Assembly: GCF_013449375.1 (NCBI RefSeq)
Contig: NZ_JACDRR010000005.1
Location: 225,074-289,073 of the forward strand
Source of the DNA: Pectobacterium sp. CFBP8739
Lineage (GTDB): Bacteria; Pseudomonadota; Gammaproteobacteria; Enterobacterales; Enterobacteriaceae
Length of the DNA: 64,000 nt
Direction of reading: 5' to 3'
Shown here: positions 25,765 through 35,061 of the stretch, piece after piece
How the letters are laid out: every line of letters begins with the position of its first letter
Numbering within the stretch: the first letter of the stretch is position 1
Program-made: the position numbers and the translations under genes
The notes under the pieces: model-generated
The model's input: only the letters and a program-made list of their open reading frames with translations
The model's database searches: none
What the model was told of the DNA's origin: nothing

Positions 25765-27261
25765 ATGACCACGATGTCCCAATTAGTAGAAACAGCCGTT
25801 AACCCGATTCTGGCCTCTTCTGCACAGAGTATCGAAGCCTATCAGGAAGCGATTACGCAGAGTAGTCAGGCCGTCATGCAGTGGCTGCAACAGCCTGAGA
25901 TGTATCAGGGAAAAACCGTTGCCGAACTGCGTGAACGCATCACGCTGGATTTTAATCCTCAGGGCCTGGGTAACCAGGCCGCTATCGAGCGTGCGATTGA
26001 ATACTTTTTGAAAGACAGCCTGTCGGTGCATCACCCGCAGTGCGTTGCTCACCTGCACTGCCCGAGTCTGGTGGTCAGCCAGGCGGCGGAAGTCTTGATT
26101 AACGCCACCAACCAGAGCATGGATTCCTGGGATCAAAGCCCGTCAGCGACCATCATCGAGATGAAGCTGATTGAATGGCTGCGTACTCAGGTTGGTTATC
26201 AATCTGGAGACGCTGGCGTGTTCACCAGCGGCGGCACTCAGAGTAACCTGATGGGGTTGATGCTGGCGCGTGATGCCTTCTTTGCCCGTCAGGGACATTC
26301 GATCCAACAAGATGGATTGGTGGGTAACCTGAAGAAAATTAAAGTGTTTTGTTCTGAAAATGCGCATTTCTCGGTGCAAAAGAACATGGCTTTACTGGGG
26401 CTGGGTTATCAATGCGTTACGCTGGTGAAAACCGACCGCTTCGCGCGGATGGATCTGAACGATTTAGCGGAAAAAGTGGCGCAGGCCAAAGCTAGCGGCG
26501 AGCAGATTCTGGCGATTGTCGCGACAGCGGGTACCACGGATGCAGGGGCGATCGATCCTCTGCGGGCGATTGCAACGCTGGCGGCAGAACACCAGATTTG
26601 GGTACACGTTGATGCAGCCTGGGGCGGCGCCCTGCTGCTGTCCGAGAAGTATCGCGATTATCTGGACGGTATTGAACTGGTGGATTCCGTTACGTTGGAT
26701 TTCCACAAGCAATTCTTCCAGACCATCAGCTGTGGTGCATTCTTGCTGAAAGAAGCCCGCCACTATGAACTGATGCGTTATCAGGCGGCTTACCTGAACT
26801 CTGAGTTCGATGAAGCGCAGGGCGTTCCGAATCTGGTGTCTAAGTCATTGCAGACGACGCGTCGTTTTGACGCGCTGAAATTGTGGATGGGTCTGGAAGC
26901 CTTAGGTCAACAGCAGTACGCGGCGATCATCGATCACGGCGTTACGCTGGCACAGCAGGTTGCACAGTATGTGGCTGAACACGCGTCACTGGAATTAGTG
27001 ATGCAGCCACAGCTGGCAAGCGTACTCTTCCGTTATCGCCCGCAGCAACTGGCGACAGCAGATGATGCGACTGTTGCACTGCTTAACCAACGCATTGGCG
27101 ATGCTCTGCTGGAATCAGGCCGCGCCAACGTGGGTGTCACCGAATTTAATGGTGTGACCTGCCTGAAACTGACGTTATTGAACCCAACCGTTAGCCTGGA
27201 CGATGTCAAAGTCCTGCTGGCACTGGTTGAAAGCACGGCTCAGCCGCTGCTGAACGCGTAA
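25765..27261 (+). CDS. ddc: L-2,4-diaminobutyrate decarboxylase
   Basis: A 498-residue group II PLP decarboxylase: HPQCVAHLHCPSLVVSQAAE, GVFTSGGTQSNLMGLMLARD, VATAGTTDAGAIDPL, VHVDAAWGGALLL and the PLP lysine K315 in LDFHKQFFQ. It decarboxylates 2,4-diaminobutyrate to 1,3-diaminopropane, completing the pathway begun by dat. Start is uncertain between GTG 25756, ATG 25765 and ATG 25774; GGAG lies at 25758-25761, closest to the first two. A terminator follows at 27294. Confidence 0.88.
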   Translation: MTTMSQLVETAVNPILASSAQSIEAYQEAITQSSQAVMQWLQQPEMYQGKTVAELRERITLDFNPQGLGNQAAIERAIEYFLKDSLSVHHPQCVAHLHCPSLVVSQAAEVLINATNQSMDSWDQSPSATIIEMKLIEWLRTQVGYQSGDAGVFTSGGTQSNLMGLMLARDAFFARQGHSIQQDGLVGNLKKIKVFCSENAHFSVQKNMALLGLGYQCVTLVKTDRFARMDLNDLAEKVAQAKASGEQILAIVATAGTTDAGAIDPLRAIATLAAEHQIWVHVDAAWGGALLLSEKYRDYLDGIELVDSVTLDFHKQFFQTISCGAFLLKEARHYELMRYQAAYLNSEFDEAQGVPNLVSKSLQTTRRFDALKLWMGLEALGQQQYAAIIDHGVTLAQQVAQYVAEHASLELVMQPQLASVLFRYRPQQLATADDATVALLNQRIGDALLESGRANVGVTEFNGVTCLKLTLLNPTVSLDDVKVLLALVESTAQPLLNA

Positions 27262-27293
27262 CGCTGCTGCTACGTCAGTATTGCCTGAAGACA

Positions 27294-27326
27294 AGCCGAT
27301 AACCTCAATGGTTATCGGCTTTTTAC
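27294..27326 (+). terminator. Rho-independent terminator of dat-ddc
   Basis: AGCCGATAACC and GGTTATCGGCT form a perfect 11-bp stem with a 5-nt loop, followed by TTTTACT. Confidence 0.85.
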
Positions 27327-27394
27327 TCTCTAATTCGTCTCGGTTTCTTATACCCACCTTCTCTTTATCTTGCCGGAAAACAACGGCAGAACTT

Positions 27395-28609
27395 CTACCA
27401 CGGCTGGAAAGGATCAGGAAAATGGCACCATTCATCAGGGCCAAGCGCGATTTCTTCGTCCGTCAATAAAGCATGGTTCAATCTGGATCGCAGGCCGTCC
27501 TCATCCATCTCGATCCCAATGAACACCAACTCCTGACGAGCATCGCCAATATCATCCATCCAGTTTGACAAGATGTAGTACAGCGATTCGGGATCATCTG
27601 GCCACCGTTCCCTGGGAACACTCGCCCACCATTGACCGGCGAATCCCTCACGTGCCACACCACCCGCTTGTGACCATGAACCCGCGAAGCTCGGACGGCT
27701 CGCCAGCCAGAAAAAGCCTTTTGATCTCACTACGCCAGTCAGATCTCCCGCAATAACATTCCAGAAGCGTGCCGGATGAAACGGCTTACGCGCCCGGAAA
27801 ACGAAATGAGTAATGCCATACTCTTCTGTTTCCGGCGTATGCTCTCCCCGTAACTCCTTGAGCCAGCCGGGTGCCTGTGAGGCGGCATCAAAATCGAATA
27901 AACCGGTATTGAGTACCTGATCCAAGGGAACCTGTCCAAACTGGGCAACCACGATTCTCGCACGTGGATTCAGCGAATGCAGGATAGCCATCAGCTTTTC
28001 CTGCTGGGGGTTATCGATCAGGTCAACCTTGTTGAGCACCAGGACATCGCAGAATTCAATTTGGTCGATCAGTAAATCCACAACCGTGCGCTCATCCTCC
28101 TCGCCCAACGATTCTCCACGTGAGCGGATGCTTTCATTCGCGCTATAGTCTTTTAAAAAATTAAACGCATCCACGACGGTGACGAGCGTATCCAGCCTTG
28201 CTACATCGGACAGACTTTTTCCATCATCATCGGCAAACGTAAACGTTTCGGCAACGGGTAATGGTTCCGCAATCCCCGTGGATTCAATCACTAACTGGTC
28301 AAAACGCCCTTCTTTGGCAAGCTGACTGACTTCCAGTAAAAGATCTTCACGTAACGTGCAGCAGATGCAACCGTTACTCATTTCCACCAGTTTTTCATCC
28401 GTACGTGACAGCGCCGCGCCACCTTCCCTGACCAACGTGGCATCAATATTCACTTCGGACATGTCATTGACGATGACGGCAACCCGACGGCCTTCACGGT
28501 TTGCAAGAATATGGTTCAGCAGCGTCGTTTTACCGGCGCCTAAAAACCCTGACAGCACGGTGACGGGCAATCTTTTATCTACCCTTTCATATCGGGAAAC
28601 TTCAGACAT
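27395..28609 (-). CDS. CobW/COG0523-family GTP-dependent metallochaperone, probable zinc type
   Basis: A 404-residue G3E GTPase: Walker [12 protein letters not shown] (about 21-31), the zinc-binding motif [29 protein letters not shown] (GTP base recognition), and a C-terminal CobW_C domain with [13 protein letters not shown]. The WHWWA-like feature and size fit ZigA/ZagA/YciC-type proteins, which deliver zinc to client proteins under zinc starvation. ATG 28609 (MSEVSRY) was chosen, with AAAGG 9 nt upstream; the frame is open to 28693. A Zur-like palindrome lies about 90 bp upstream, supporting zinc regulation. Its client is not visible nearby. Confidence 0.85.
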   Translation of the reverse strand: MSEVSRYERVDKRLPVTVLSGFLGAGKTTLLNHILANREGRRVAVIVNDMSEVNIDATLVREGGAALSRTDEKLVEMSNGCICCTLREDLLLEVSQLAKEGRFDQLVIESTGIAEPLPVAETFTFADDDGKSLSDVARLDTLVTVVDAFNFLKDYSANESIRSRGESLGEEDERTVVDLLIDQIEFCDVLVLNKVDLIDNPQQEKLMAILHSLNPRARIVVAQFGQVPLDQVLNTGLFDFDAASQAPGWLKELRGEHTPETEEYGITHFVFRARKPFHPARFWNVIAGDLTGVVRSKGFFWLASRPSFAGSWSQAGGVAREGFAGQWWASVPRERWPDDPESLYYILSNWMDDIGDARQELVFIGIEMDEDGLRSRLNHALLTDEEIALGPDEWCHFPDPFQPW

Positions 28610-28697
28610 TATTCGCATCCTTTTCTGGCTTGTAACGCTATCGAATACATGAATAGACGTTCTTGGATAGCCCGCGAAAATAAGCACGGGCACCTGA

Positions 28698-28729
28698 ATT
28701 TATTGTTATGTTATAACATAACAATAAAT
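28698..28729. promoter_or_regulatory. 32-bp perfect palindrome, probable Zur operator
   Basis: Every base from 28698 to 28713 pairs with its mirror up to 28729; the core reads TGTTATGTTATAACATAACA. Zur sites of enterobacteria have a TGTTATA-TATAACA-type core in an AT-rich palindrome, so this fits well. It stands 89 bp upstream of the COG0523 gene start. Zur binding is inferred. Confidence 0.75.
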
Positions 28730-28815
28730 CATTGCCAGTATTTGCAAGGATTTACCGTGAATAGCTTTTTTAGCCCTACGGGGGAACCCCGCAGGGATGG
28801 GAGTAAAACAAAGAC

Positions 28816-29046
28816 TTAGTACGAATATCCCGGTTTTTTCGCCAGCGTATCCAACTGCGGTTTGATGAGCGGATCGTAAACGTCATCCTTCCAGCGATCG
28901 GGCTGAACTTCGTTAAACGCCACAGAAAGCGAGTCGTCAGAAGAACCGAAGTGCTTCTTCAAAACCGCGGCAAGATCTTCCGCGACAACTTTTTTCTCTT
29001 CTTCAGACAGGTTTCTTGGGAAGTGTTTGACATCAATATGGGGCAT
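28816..29046 (-). CDS. pptA: Tautomerase PptA (4-oxalocrotonate tautomerase family)
   Basis: A 76-residue protein starting MPHIDVKHFPRNLS, with the catalytic N-terminal Pro2 exposed after Met removal, and ending AKKPGYSY. This matches E. coli PptA (MPHIDIKCFPREL, KKPGYS). The enzyme tautomerises phenylpyruvate-like enols; its physiological substrate is unknown. Monocistronic, 94 bp downstream of the region holding the Zur-like palindrome, which faces the other gene. Confidence 0.85.
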   Translation of the reverse strand: MPHIDVKHFPRNLSEEEKKVVAEDLAAVLKKHFGSSDDSLSVAFNEVQPDRWKDDVYDPLIKPQLDTLAKKPGYSY

Positions 29047-29303
29047 GAAATTGTCCTTTTCAGTGATGAAACAGCACGTTGGTTAAAATACCAGTGAGTT
29101 AAGATAGCCAGTGTGTATGAAGACGGCAATAGATAACCCGCCGATGATAGACAACTTGATGATAAACATCCTGCCTGAGATAAATTGGCCTAAATTCATC
29201 GAAGTGTGTCATTCAGGCCACTGTTAGCGTTCGGTCAGATTCTTATACTGCTGCTGTTTGGTGCATAACGGCACCGCCAGTTAACCTGATAGGAAGCGAT
29301 AAG

Positions 29304-30080
29304 ATGAAAATAACGCAGATTCGCAATGCGACATTGCAATTGGAATTTGGTGGAAAAACGTTTTTGATTGATCCGATGTTGGCAGCGAAAGCGACTTATC
29401 CTGGATTTCCGGGAACGGCCAACGAACACCTGCGTAATCCCTTGGTCGAACTTCCTCTGTCTATGGCGACGATTCTCGATGTTGATGCAGTGATTGTGAC
29501 GCATACCCACCTTGATCATTGGGATGATACCGCCCGTGAGGTTATCCCGAAGACGATGCCGATCTTCAGCCAGAATGCACAGGATGCTAACCTTATTCGG
29601 CGCGCAGGATTTACCTCCGTGCGTGTACTGGGTGAGCAGACGGAATATGACGGCATCACGCTGATCAAAACGTCTGGTCAGCACGGTTCTGATGAAATCT
29701 ATGCGAATCCACAAATGGCAGAAAGACTGGGTGACGTCTGCGGTATTATCTTTCAGCATACTCACGAGAAGTCGCTGTATCTGGCGGGCGACACCGTCTG
29801 GAATCAGCATGTTATTGATGCACTGACGCACTACACACCCGATGTGGTGGCGCTGAATATCGGCAATGCGGTCATTCCCAGTTTGGGTTCTATTATCATG
29901 GGAAAAGAGGATGTACAGCGCGTACATCAGCTCGTGCCCAATGCGGCAATAGTCGCAACGCACATGGAAGCGGTGAACCATTGCCTTTTAAGCCGTGCAG
30001 AACTGCGTGACTATCTGCATGAAGAACAGCTTCAGTCTATCGCGTATGTGCCCAACGATGGCGACAGCGTGGAATTCTGA
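29304..30080 (+). CDS. MBL-fold metallo-hydrolase
   Basis: A 258-residue metallo-beta-lactamase-fold protein (UlaG/YtkL-like group): GGKTFLIDPMLA, the metal motif THTHLDHWDD, SGQHGSDE, LYLAGDTVW and ATHMEAVNH (late His). No signal peptide, so cytoplasmic. The substrate is unknown. AGGAAGCG precedes ATG 29304 by about 7 nt. The GlxA-like regulator gene follows 45 nt downstream and may be cotranscribed. Confidence 0.85.
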   Translation: MKITQIRNATLQLEFGGKTFLIDPMLAAKATYPGFPGTANEHLRNPLVELPLSMATILDVDAVIVTHTHLDHWDDTAREVIPKTMPIFSQNAQDANLIRRAGFTSVRVLGEQTEYDGITLIKTSGQHGSDEIYANPQMAERLGDVCGIIFQHTHEKSLYLAGDTVWNQHVIDALTHYTPDVVALNIGNAVIPSLGSIIMGKEDVQRVHQLVPNAAIVATHMEAVNHCLLSRAELRDYLHEEQLQSIAYVPNDGDSVEF

Positions 30081-30125
30081 ATGGGGTAATAACCAGAACC
30101 TATTGATGATTTAATGAGGGCTATG

Positions 30126-31088
30126 ATGGCTGTGCTAACCGTTGCGGTGGTTGTATCCGAGAATTTTAGCCCGTTTCACTTATCTATACCGGGCATGGTG
30201 TTCAGCGACATGCTCTATGAAGAAAAACAGTTTGAGATTTTTTTCTGTACGGAAAAACCGGGCATGGTTGCTTCTGAACACGGCTTTTCCATTAACGTTG
30301 AGCACGGATTTTCCGCGTTAGAAAACGCCGATTTGATCGTGGTTCCCTACTGGTCTCACCCAGAGACGCGCCCTTCTGTATCGCTTCTGGATGCATTACG
30401 TGATGCCGCCACGCGAAAAGCACAAATCGCCGGATTATGTCTGGGGACTTATGTACTGGCTTACGCCGGATTGTTAGAGGGGCGCCGCGCCTCGACACAC
30501 TGGGCGTTTGAACAGGATTTCATCGCCCGCTTTCGTCATGTGAAGTTAGATACCAATGCGCTCTATGTCGAAGATGAGCATCTGATTACCTCTGCGGGCA
30601 CAGTGGCAGCTATTGACTGCTGCCTTTATCTGGTACGCCAGCACTGCGGCAGCGCTATTGCTAACCGTGCCGCTCGTCGTCTGGTGATTCCGCCTTACCG
30701 GGAAGGCGGCCAAGCCCAGTTTATCGAACATCCGATACCGGAAAATACGCGGGATAGCAAAATCAATCAGCTACTGGACTATCTGCGTAGCCATCTCCGT
30801 TATTCCCACTCCTTGGATACGTTGGCAAGCCGCGTGCAGATGAGCCGCAGGACATTTACCCGGCACTTCTTCCGAGCCACAGGGATGACCGTCAGCGACT
30901 GGCTAACGGCGGAGCGGCTTCACCATAGCCAGGTATTGCTGGAATCGACCTCCCACTCCATCGAAGCGATTGCGGATAGCGTCGGGTTTCAGTCAGCGGT
31001 AACCTTTCGCCAGCAATTCAAACAGCGTTTTAGCGTGAGCCCGACCGACTGGCGTAAAACGTTTCAGGATAAAAGCAGCGTCCGCTAA
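30126..31088 (+). CDS. GlxA/FtrA-family AraC-type transcriptional regulator
   Basis: A 320-residue two-domain regulator: an N-terminal DJ-1/PfpI-like domain (AVVVSENFSPFHLSIPGMVF, GLCLGTYVLAYAGLLEGRRA with the nucleophile-elbow Cys) and a C-terminal AraC DNA-binding domain from about residue 225 (LASRVQMSRRTFTRHFFRAT, IADSVGFQSAVTFRQQFKQRF). GlxA-type regulators respond to small metabolites. ATG 30126 is chosen because GAGGG lies 5 nt upstream; in-frame ATGs at 30114 and 30123 are alternatives. It may regulate the MBL-fold gene upstream. Confidence 0.85.
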   Translation: MAVLTVAVVVSENFSPFHLSIPGMVFSDMLYEEKQFEIFFCTEKPGMVASEHGFSINVEHGFSALENADLIVVPYWSHPETRPSVSLLDALRDAATRKAQIAGLCLGTYVLAYAGLLEGRRASTHWAFEQDFIARFRHVKLDTNALYVEDEHLITSAGTVAAIDCCLYLVRQHCGSAIANRAARRLVIPPYREGGQAQFIEHPIPENTRDSKINQLLDYLRSHLRYSHSLDTLASRVQMSRRTFTRHFFRATGMTVSDWLTAERLHHSQVLLESTSHSIEAIADSVGFQSAVTFRQQFKQRFSVSPTDWRKTFQDKSSVR

Positions 31089-31159
31089 TCCCATCGCGAA
31101 CAGGAAAATAGCCAGATCATTATGCTATTGGTGAAGATACGGATCGCCACCTACCCTTA

Positions 31160-31181
31160 AAATGTGATTATGGTCACATTC
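31160..31181. promoter_or_regulatory. Near-consensus CRP-binding site
   Basis: AATGTGA TTATGG TCACATT is a perfect inverted repeat with the TGTGA-N6-TCACA spacing of CRP sites (31161-31180, one flanking base each side). It lies about 115 bp upstream of the gpgP-like start. CRP control of the glyceryl-glycoside genes is inferred. Confidence 0.75.
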
Positions 31182-31295
31182 ATCAATACCACGAACACAA
31201 CACCCCACTGACAAACACACGCCCTTTCTGACTAACGTTAATCGCCTATCGTGACACTTTGTTTATGTTTATCCACGATAAAACATGGAGACCCC

Positions 31296-32120
31296 ATGCA
31301 AACGCGTAACACGACGCTGATTATTTTCAGCGATCTCGACGGATCGTTGCTCGATCATGAAACTTATCGGTGGGATGCCGCACAACCGTGGCTGACGCGG
31401 CTGGCAAATGAGTCCATTCCACTGATTATCACTACCAGTAAAACGGCGGTCGAAGTTGCCCCCTTACAGCAGGCGCTCGGGCTGGAACAGTATCCCTACA
31501 TTGCAGAAAACGGTGCCATTGCCGCTCTCCCACTGACATGGCAAACGCACCCCGATTACCCACGGAAGCGGATTGGCGTGGAATATTCCGTCATTCGTGA
31601 TCGGTTGGTGCAGCTACGTGCATCTGGTTTCCGCTTCAAAGGCTTTGGCGATATGAACCAGGCTGAAATAGCCGAGGTGACTGGGCTAACCAAACAAGAG
31701 GCTCGCTGGGCACAACAACGTGAAGCCTCTGAGCCGCTACTTTGGCTGGATGATGCTAGCAAGTTACCGCTTTTTCGCCAGTTATTAGCGGAGATGGGGC
31801 TGTCTCTAACCCAAGGAGGTCGCTTCCATCACGTTATGGGTAAGCAAGTGAGTAAGGGATTCACGGCTAACTGGATAAAAACACAGTACATCGAGAAATA
31901 CGCAACTTCCGTCAAAACGCTTGGTCTGGGCGATGGCTCTAACGATGTTTCTTTCTTATGTACAGTAGACTGTGCCGTACTCATCAAAGGTAAAGAAAAT
32001 CAAATCCTTACCCTGCCTGAGTCGTACGCTGGTGAGCAATATTGTACGCAGGCTTCAGGGCCACAGGGCTGGAGTGAAGGACTGGCGCATTTTATCGGCA
32101 ACGGTCATTTCTCGGCATAA
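31296..32120 (+). CDS. Mannosyl/glucosyl-3-phosphoglycerate phosphatase (HAD superfamily)
   Basis: A 274-residue HAD-superfamily phosphatase of the MpgP/YedP group: motif I FSDLDGSLLDHETY, the motif II region LIITTSKTAVEV, GRFHHVMGKQVSKG (Lys) and motif IV GLGDGSNDVSFL. In bacteria it dephosphorylates mannosyl- or glucosyl-3-phosphoglycerate. ATG 31296 (MQTRNTT) is preceded by GGAG; the frame is open back to 31251. The partner synthase gene follows 30 nt downstream, so the two act in sequence: synthesis, then dephosphorylation. Confidence 0.85.
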   Translation: MQTRNTTLIIFSDLDGSLLDHETYRWDAAQPWLTRLANESIPLIITTSKTAVEVAPLQQALGLEQYPYIAENGAIAALPLTWQTHPDYPRKRIGVEYSVIRDRLVQLRASGFRFKGFGDMNQAEIAEVTGLTKQEARWAQQREASEPLLWLDDASKLPLFRQLLAEMGLSLTQGGRFHHVMGKQVSKGFTANWIKTQYIEKYATSVKTLGLGDGSNDVSFLCTVDCAVLIKGKENQILTLPESYAGEQYCTQASGPQGWSEGLAHFIGNGHFSA

Positions 32121-32150
32121 AACAGCCACAAGATGGTATGGGAGCATAGG

Positions 32151-33368
32151 ATGAGCGAATTTTATCAAGATGGCATCATTACCAATTTTCACAATCTTAC
32201 CCACAGAAGTACGGAAGAATTGGAATATGAACTTCAGGTCTTCTCTGGGCAAAACAGTATGGGGCTGATTCTGCCCTCACTGTATTCTGAGCTGGAAGGC
32301 CCTGCGCTAAGCCATATTATCGATCAGCTCTCTCAGGTTTCTTACCTTGGCGAAATTGTGATTGGGTTAGATCGCGCCGATCGGGAACAGTTTCTTCATG
32401 CCCGAAAATTCTTCTCTCGCCTGCCGCAGCGACATCGTATTCTGTGGAACGATGGTCCGCGCCTGAAAGCGCTTAGCGATGAACTGGCAGAAAAAACGCT
32501 GGCGCCACAGGAACCCGGCAAAGGCCGCAATGTCTGGTTTTGTGTCGGCTACACGCTGGCATCGCGCCGTTCAGCCTGTGTTGCCCTGCACGACTGTGAC
32601 ATTGTCACGTACGATCGTGCCATGCTGGCTCGCCTGCTCTATCCCGTAGCGAATCCGCACTTTAATTATGATTTCTGCAAAGGCTATTACGCTCGCGTTG
32701 CTGAGGGAAAACTGAATGGCCGCGTAGGACGCCTGCTGGTTTACCCGTTACTGAAATCACTGCAAAAGGTCTATGGCAATTCTGACTATCTGGATTACAT
32801 GCGCAGCTACCGCTATCCGCTTTCCGGCGAATTTGCCATGCGCACCGCAATCCTGAATAACCTGCGTATTCCGAGCGATTGGGGGTTGGAAATTGGCGTA
32901 CTGTCAGAAATTCATCGCGGTACCGCAACTCGGCGTATTTGTCAGGTGGATATCGCTGATCGCTACGATCATAAACATCAGCCGATGTCTGAAGACGACC
33001 CGAATGCAGGACTACAACGTATGGCGGCTGACATCACCAAAGCGTTGTACCGTAAACTGGCGATTCTCGGCGTGAATATCACTTCAGACTCTTTCCGCGT
33101 CCTGCGTGCGACCTATTATCGTACCGCCCTTGATATGATCGATGCTTTCGAACATGACGCTCGTATGAACGGCCTGAGCTTTGATCGGCATAAAGAGGAG
33201 TCGGCGGTCGAATTATTCTCTGATGTGATCACTTTTTCCGGTCATGCTTATAGCGATAGCCCTGGTGATAAACCCTTTGTACCGAGTTGGAACCGTGTGC
33301 AGTCTGCGTTTCCCGATATTCTTGAACGCCTGTACGCTGCCGTAGAAGCTGACAATCAGGAAAGGTGA
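32151..33368 (+). CDS. gpgS: Glucosyl-3-phosphoglycerate synthase-like glycosyltransferase (GT81-type)
   Basis: A 405-residue GT-A-fold glycosyltransferase: SMGLILPSLYSELEGPALS, the nucleotide-binding ALHDCDIVTYDR (DxD-like), DFCKGYYARV and DWGLEIGVLSEIHR. This is the pattern of glucosyl-3-phosphoglycerate synthases, which join NDP-glucose to 3-phosphoglycerate. With the phosphatase upstream it would make glucosylglycerate, a compatible solute reported in the related Dickeya (Erwinia) chrysanthemi. ATG 32151 has GGGAG upstream. The sugar (glucose versus mannose) is inferred from the family. Confidence 0.75.
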   Translation: MSEFYQDGIITNFHNLTHRSTEELEYELQVFSGQNSMGLILPSLYSELEGPALSHIIDQLSQVSYLGEIVIGLDRADREQFLHARKFFSRLPQRHRILWNDGPRLKALSDELAEKTLAPQEPGKGRNVWFCVGYTLASRRSACVALHDCDIVTYDRAMLARLLYPVANPHFNYDFCKGYYARVAEGKLNGRVGRLLVYPLLKSLQKVYGNSDYLDYMRSYRYPLSGEFAMRTAILNNLRIPSDWGLEIGVLSEIHRGTATRRICQVDIADRYDHKHQPMSEDDPNAGLQRMAADITKALYRKLAILGVNITSDSFRVLRATYYRTALDMIDAFEHDARMNGLSFDRHKEESAVELFSDVITFSGHAYSDSPGDKPFVPSWNRVQSAFPDILERLYAAVEADNQER

Positions 33369-33667
33369 TGCTTTCCTCGCTACCTCATGGGGCAAGCGCA
33401 TCAAGATGCATCATTTCATGCGTCATGGTGGATCCCTCACATAAGTAATTCATATTTTTTGGTTTAATTACCCGATGAATAAATAAATTTTTTTTATCTT
33501 TTATCGATACACAAAAAAGCTGAAATATCCCGCCACACGGGAAAATGTGTCGTAAGAAAATAGTATTTTCCCTATATGACAAGGAATTAGCGGTTGCTAT
33601 ATAAGGAAAACTGGCTCGCTTTATGCTTGAGCTCTTCTGCCACTATGCAACTAAGGAGAGTGTTTTG
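33369..33667. other. Intergenic region before the exported aminotransferase
   Basis: No gene is supported in 299 bp. Poly-T/A tracts occur around 33480-33510, probably part of the promoter region. Confidence 0.4.
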
Positions 33668-34852
33668 ATGAATTTTTTAATCAATGAAAGCGACGTGTTA
33701 AACCCGAAACGCAGAGCATTATTAAAACTTTCTGGCGCCCTGCTGGGGACGGCAGCAGTCACAACCGGATTAAGTTCTCGCGTTTTTGCCGAGACACAAC
33801 CTGAGAGCCCAGCATTTACCGCGCCGTCGGCCAATAACCCGATCCGCATTAATTTCAATGAAAATCCACTAGGTATGTCACCTAAAGCGCAAGCCGCCGC
33901 ACGCGATGCCGTCGTGAAAGCCAACCGTTATGCAAAGAATGAAATTTTACTGCTTGGCAATAAGCTGGCTGCACACCATCAGGTTGAGGCCCCATCCATC
34001 TTGCTGACGGCCGGCTCGTCCGAAGGTATCCGGGCGGCGATTGAAGCCTACGCGTCGCTGGATGCACAACTAGTTATTCCTGAATTAACCTACGGCGACG
34101 GCGAGCATTTCGCCAAAATTGCTGGAATCAAGGTGACGAAAGTCAAAATGCTCGATAACTGGGCCTTCGATATTGAAGGGCTAAAAGCCGCCGTTGCCGG
34201 TTACAGCGGTCCCTCTATCGTTTATCTGGTCAACCCCAATAACCCGACGGGCACGATTACGCCAGCGGATTTAATTGAACCGTGGATTGCCAGCAAACCT
34301 GCCAATACGATGTTTATCGTGGATGAAGCCTACGCCGAGTTCGTCAACGATCCGCGTTTTCGTTCTATTTCGCCAATGATTACCCAGGGCGCGGAGAACA
34401 TTATTTTGCTCAAAACGTTCTCTAAAATACATGCCATGGCCGGTATGCGCGTTGGCTATGCCGTTGCGCATCCTAAAGTCATCGCATTAATTGGCAGGTA
34501 TGTTGCGGGCGAAAAAATTAACTTTAGCGGCGTGGATGCCGCATTGGCATCCATGAACGACTCGGCGTTCATTACCTACAGCAAAAAGAGTAACGATGTG
34601 TCGCGCCAAATCCTGCTGAAGGCGCTGGATGACCTGAAGCTGCCTTACTTACCGTCAGAAGGAAACTTTGTTTTCCACCAGTTGGTTGTGCCGCTCAAGG
34701 ATTACCAAAAGCATATGGCAGATGCAGGTGTACTGATTGGTCGCGCGTTCCCTCCGGCAGATAACTGGTGTCGCATCTCGTTAGGAACACCGCAGGAAAT
34801 GCAGTGGGTAGCGGATACCATGCGCGAATTCCGTAGCAAGAACTGGATTTAA
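33668..34852 (+). CDS. Tat-exported HisC-like class I/II aminotransferase
   Basis: A 394-residue PLP enzyme of the histidinol-phosphate aminotransferase type: RINFNENPLGMSPKAQAAA, YLVNPNNPTGTITPAD, IVDEAYAEF and the PLP lysine in LLKTFSKIHAMAGMRVGY. It is preceded by an N-terminal twin-arginine signal: NPKRRALLKLSGALLG, a hydrophobic stretch, then RVFAETQ with likely cleavage after VFA (about residue 40). A periplasmic PLP aminotransferase is unusual, because PLP enzymes normally fold in the cytosol; Tat export would carry it folded with cofactor. Start ATG 33668 follows AAGGAGAG; the frame runs back to 33623. The substrate is unknown. Confidence 0.85.
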   Translation: MNFLINESDVLNPKRRALLKLSGALLGTAAVTTGLSSRVFAETQPESPAFTAPSANNPIRINFNENPLGMSPKAQAAARDAVVKANRYAKNEILLLGNKLAAHHQVEAPSILLTAGSSEGIRAAIEAYASLDAQLVIPELTYGDGEHFAKIAGIKVTKVKMLDNWAFDIEGLKAAVAGYSGPSIVYLVNPNNPTGTITPADLIEPWIASKPANTMFIVDEAYAEFVNDPRFRSISPMITQGAENIILLKTFSKIHAMAGMRVGYAVAHPKVIALIGRYVAGEKINFSGVDAALASMNDSAFITYSKKSNDVSRQILLKALDDLKLPYLPSEGNFVFHQLVVPLKDYQKHMADAGVLIGRAFPPADNWCRISLGTPQEMQWVADTMREFRSKNWI

Positions 34853-34896
34853 TTCTCCGTCATACCGCTCTTGTTGCACCGAAAGGGTAAGACAGC

Positions 34897-34925
34897 CGCC
34901 CCTCGTTCTGAGGGGCGATTTTTCC
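34897..34925 (+). terminator. Rho-independent terminator of the aminotransferase gene
   Basis: CGCCCCTC and GAGGGGCG form a perfect 8-bp stem with a 5-nt loop, followed by ATTTTTCC. Confidence 0.85.
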
Positions 34926-35061
34926 TGAGCCACATCGTTGAAACCCGAGTAACGCTTGACCCACGAGAAATTGCGCGGCTAAATGATTCGCATGCCTTTC
35001 ATTATTTATAGTGATATCAGGTACAAGTAGAATATGAAAACCGTCAGGGAGAAATAAAAGT

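Noticed and set aside
29235..29981. 248-codon minus-strand frame
   Set aside because: Antisense shadow of the MBL-fold gene, rich in His and Arg as typical shadows are, with no recognisable domain.
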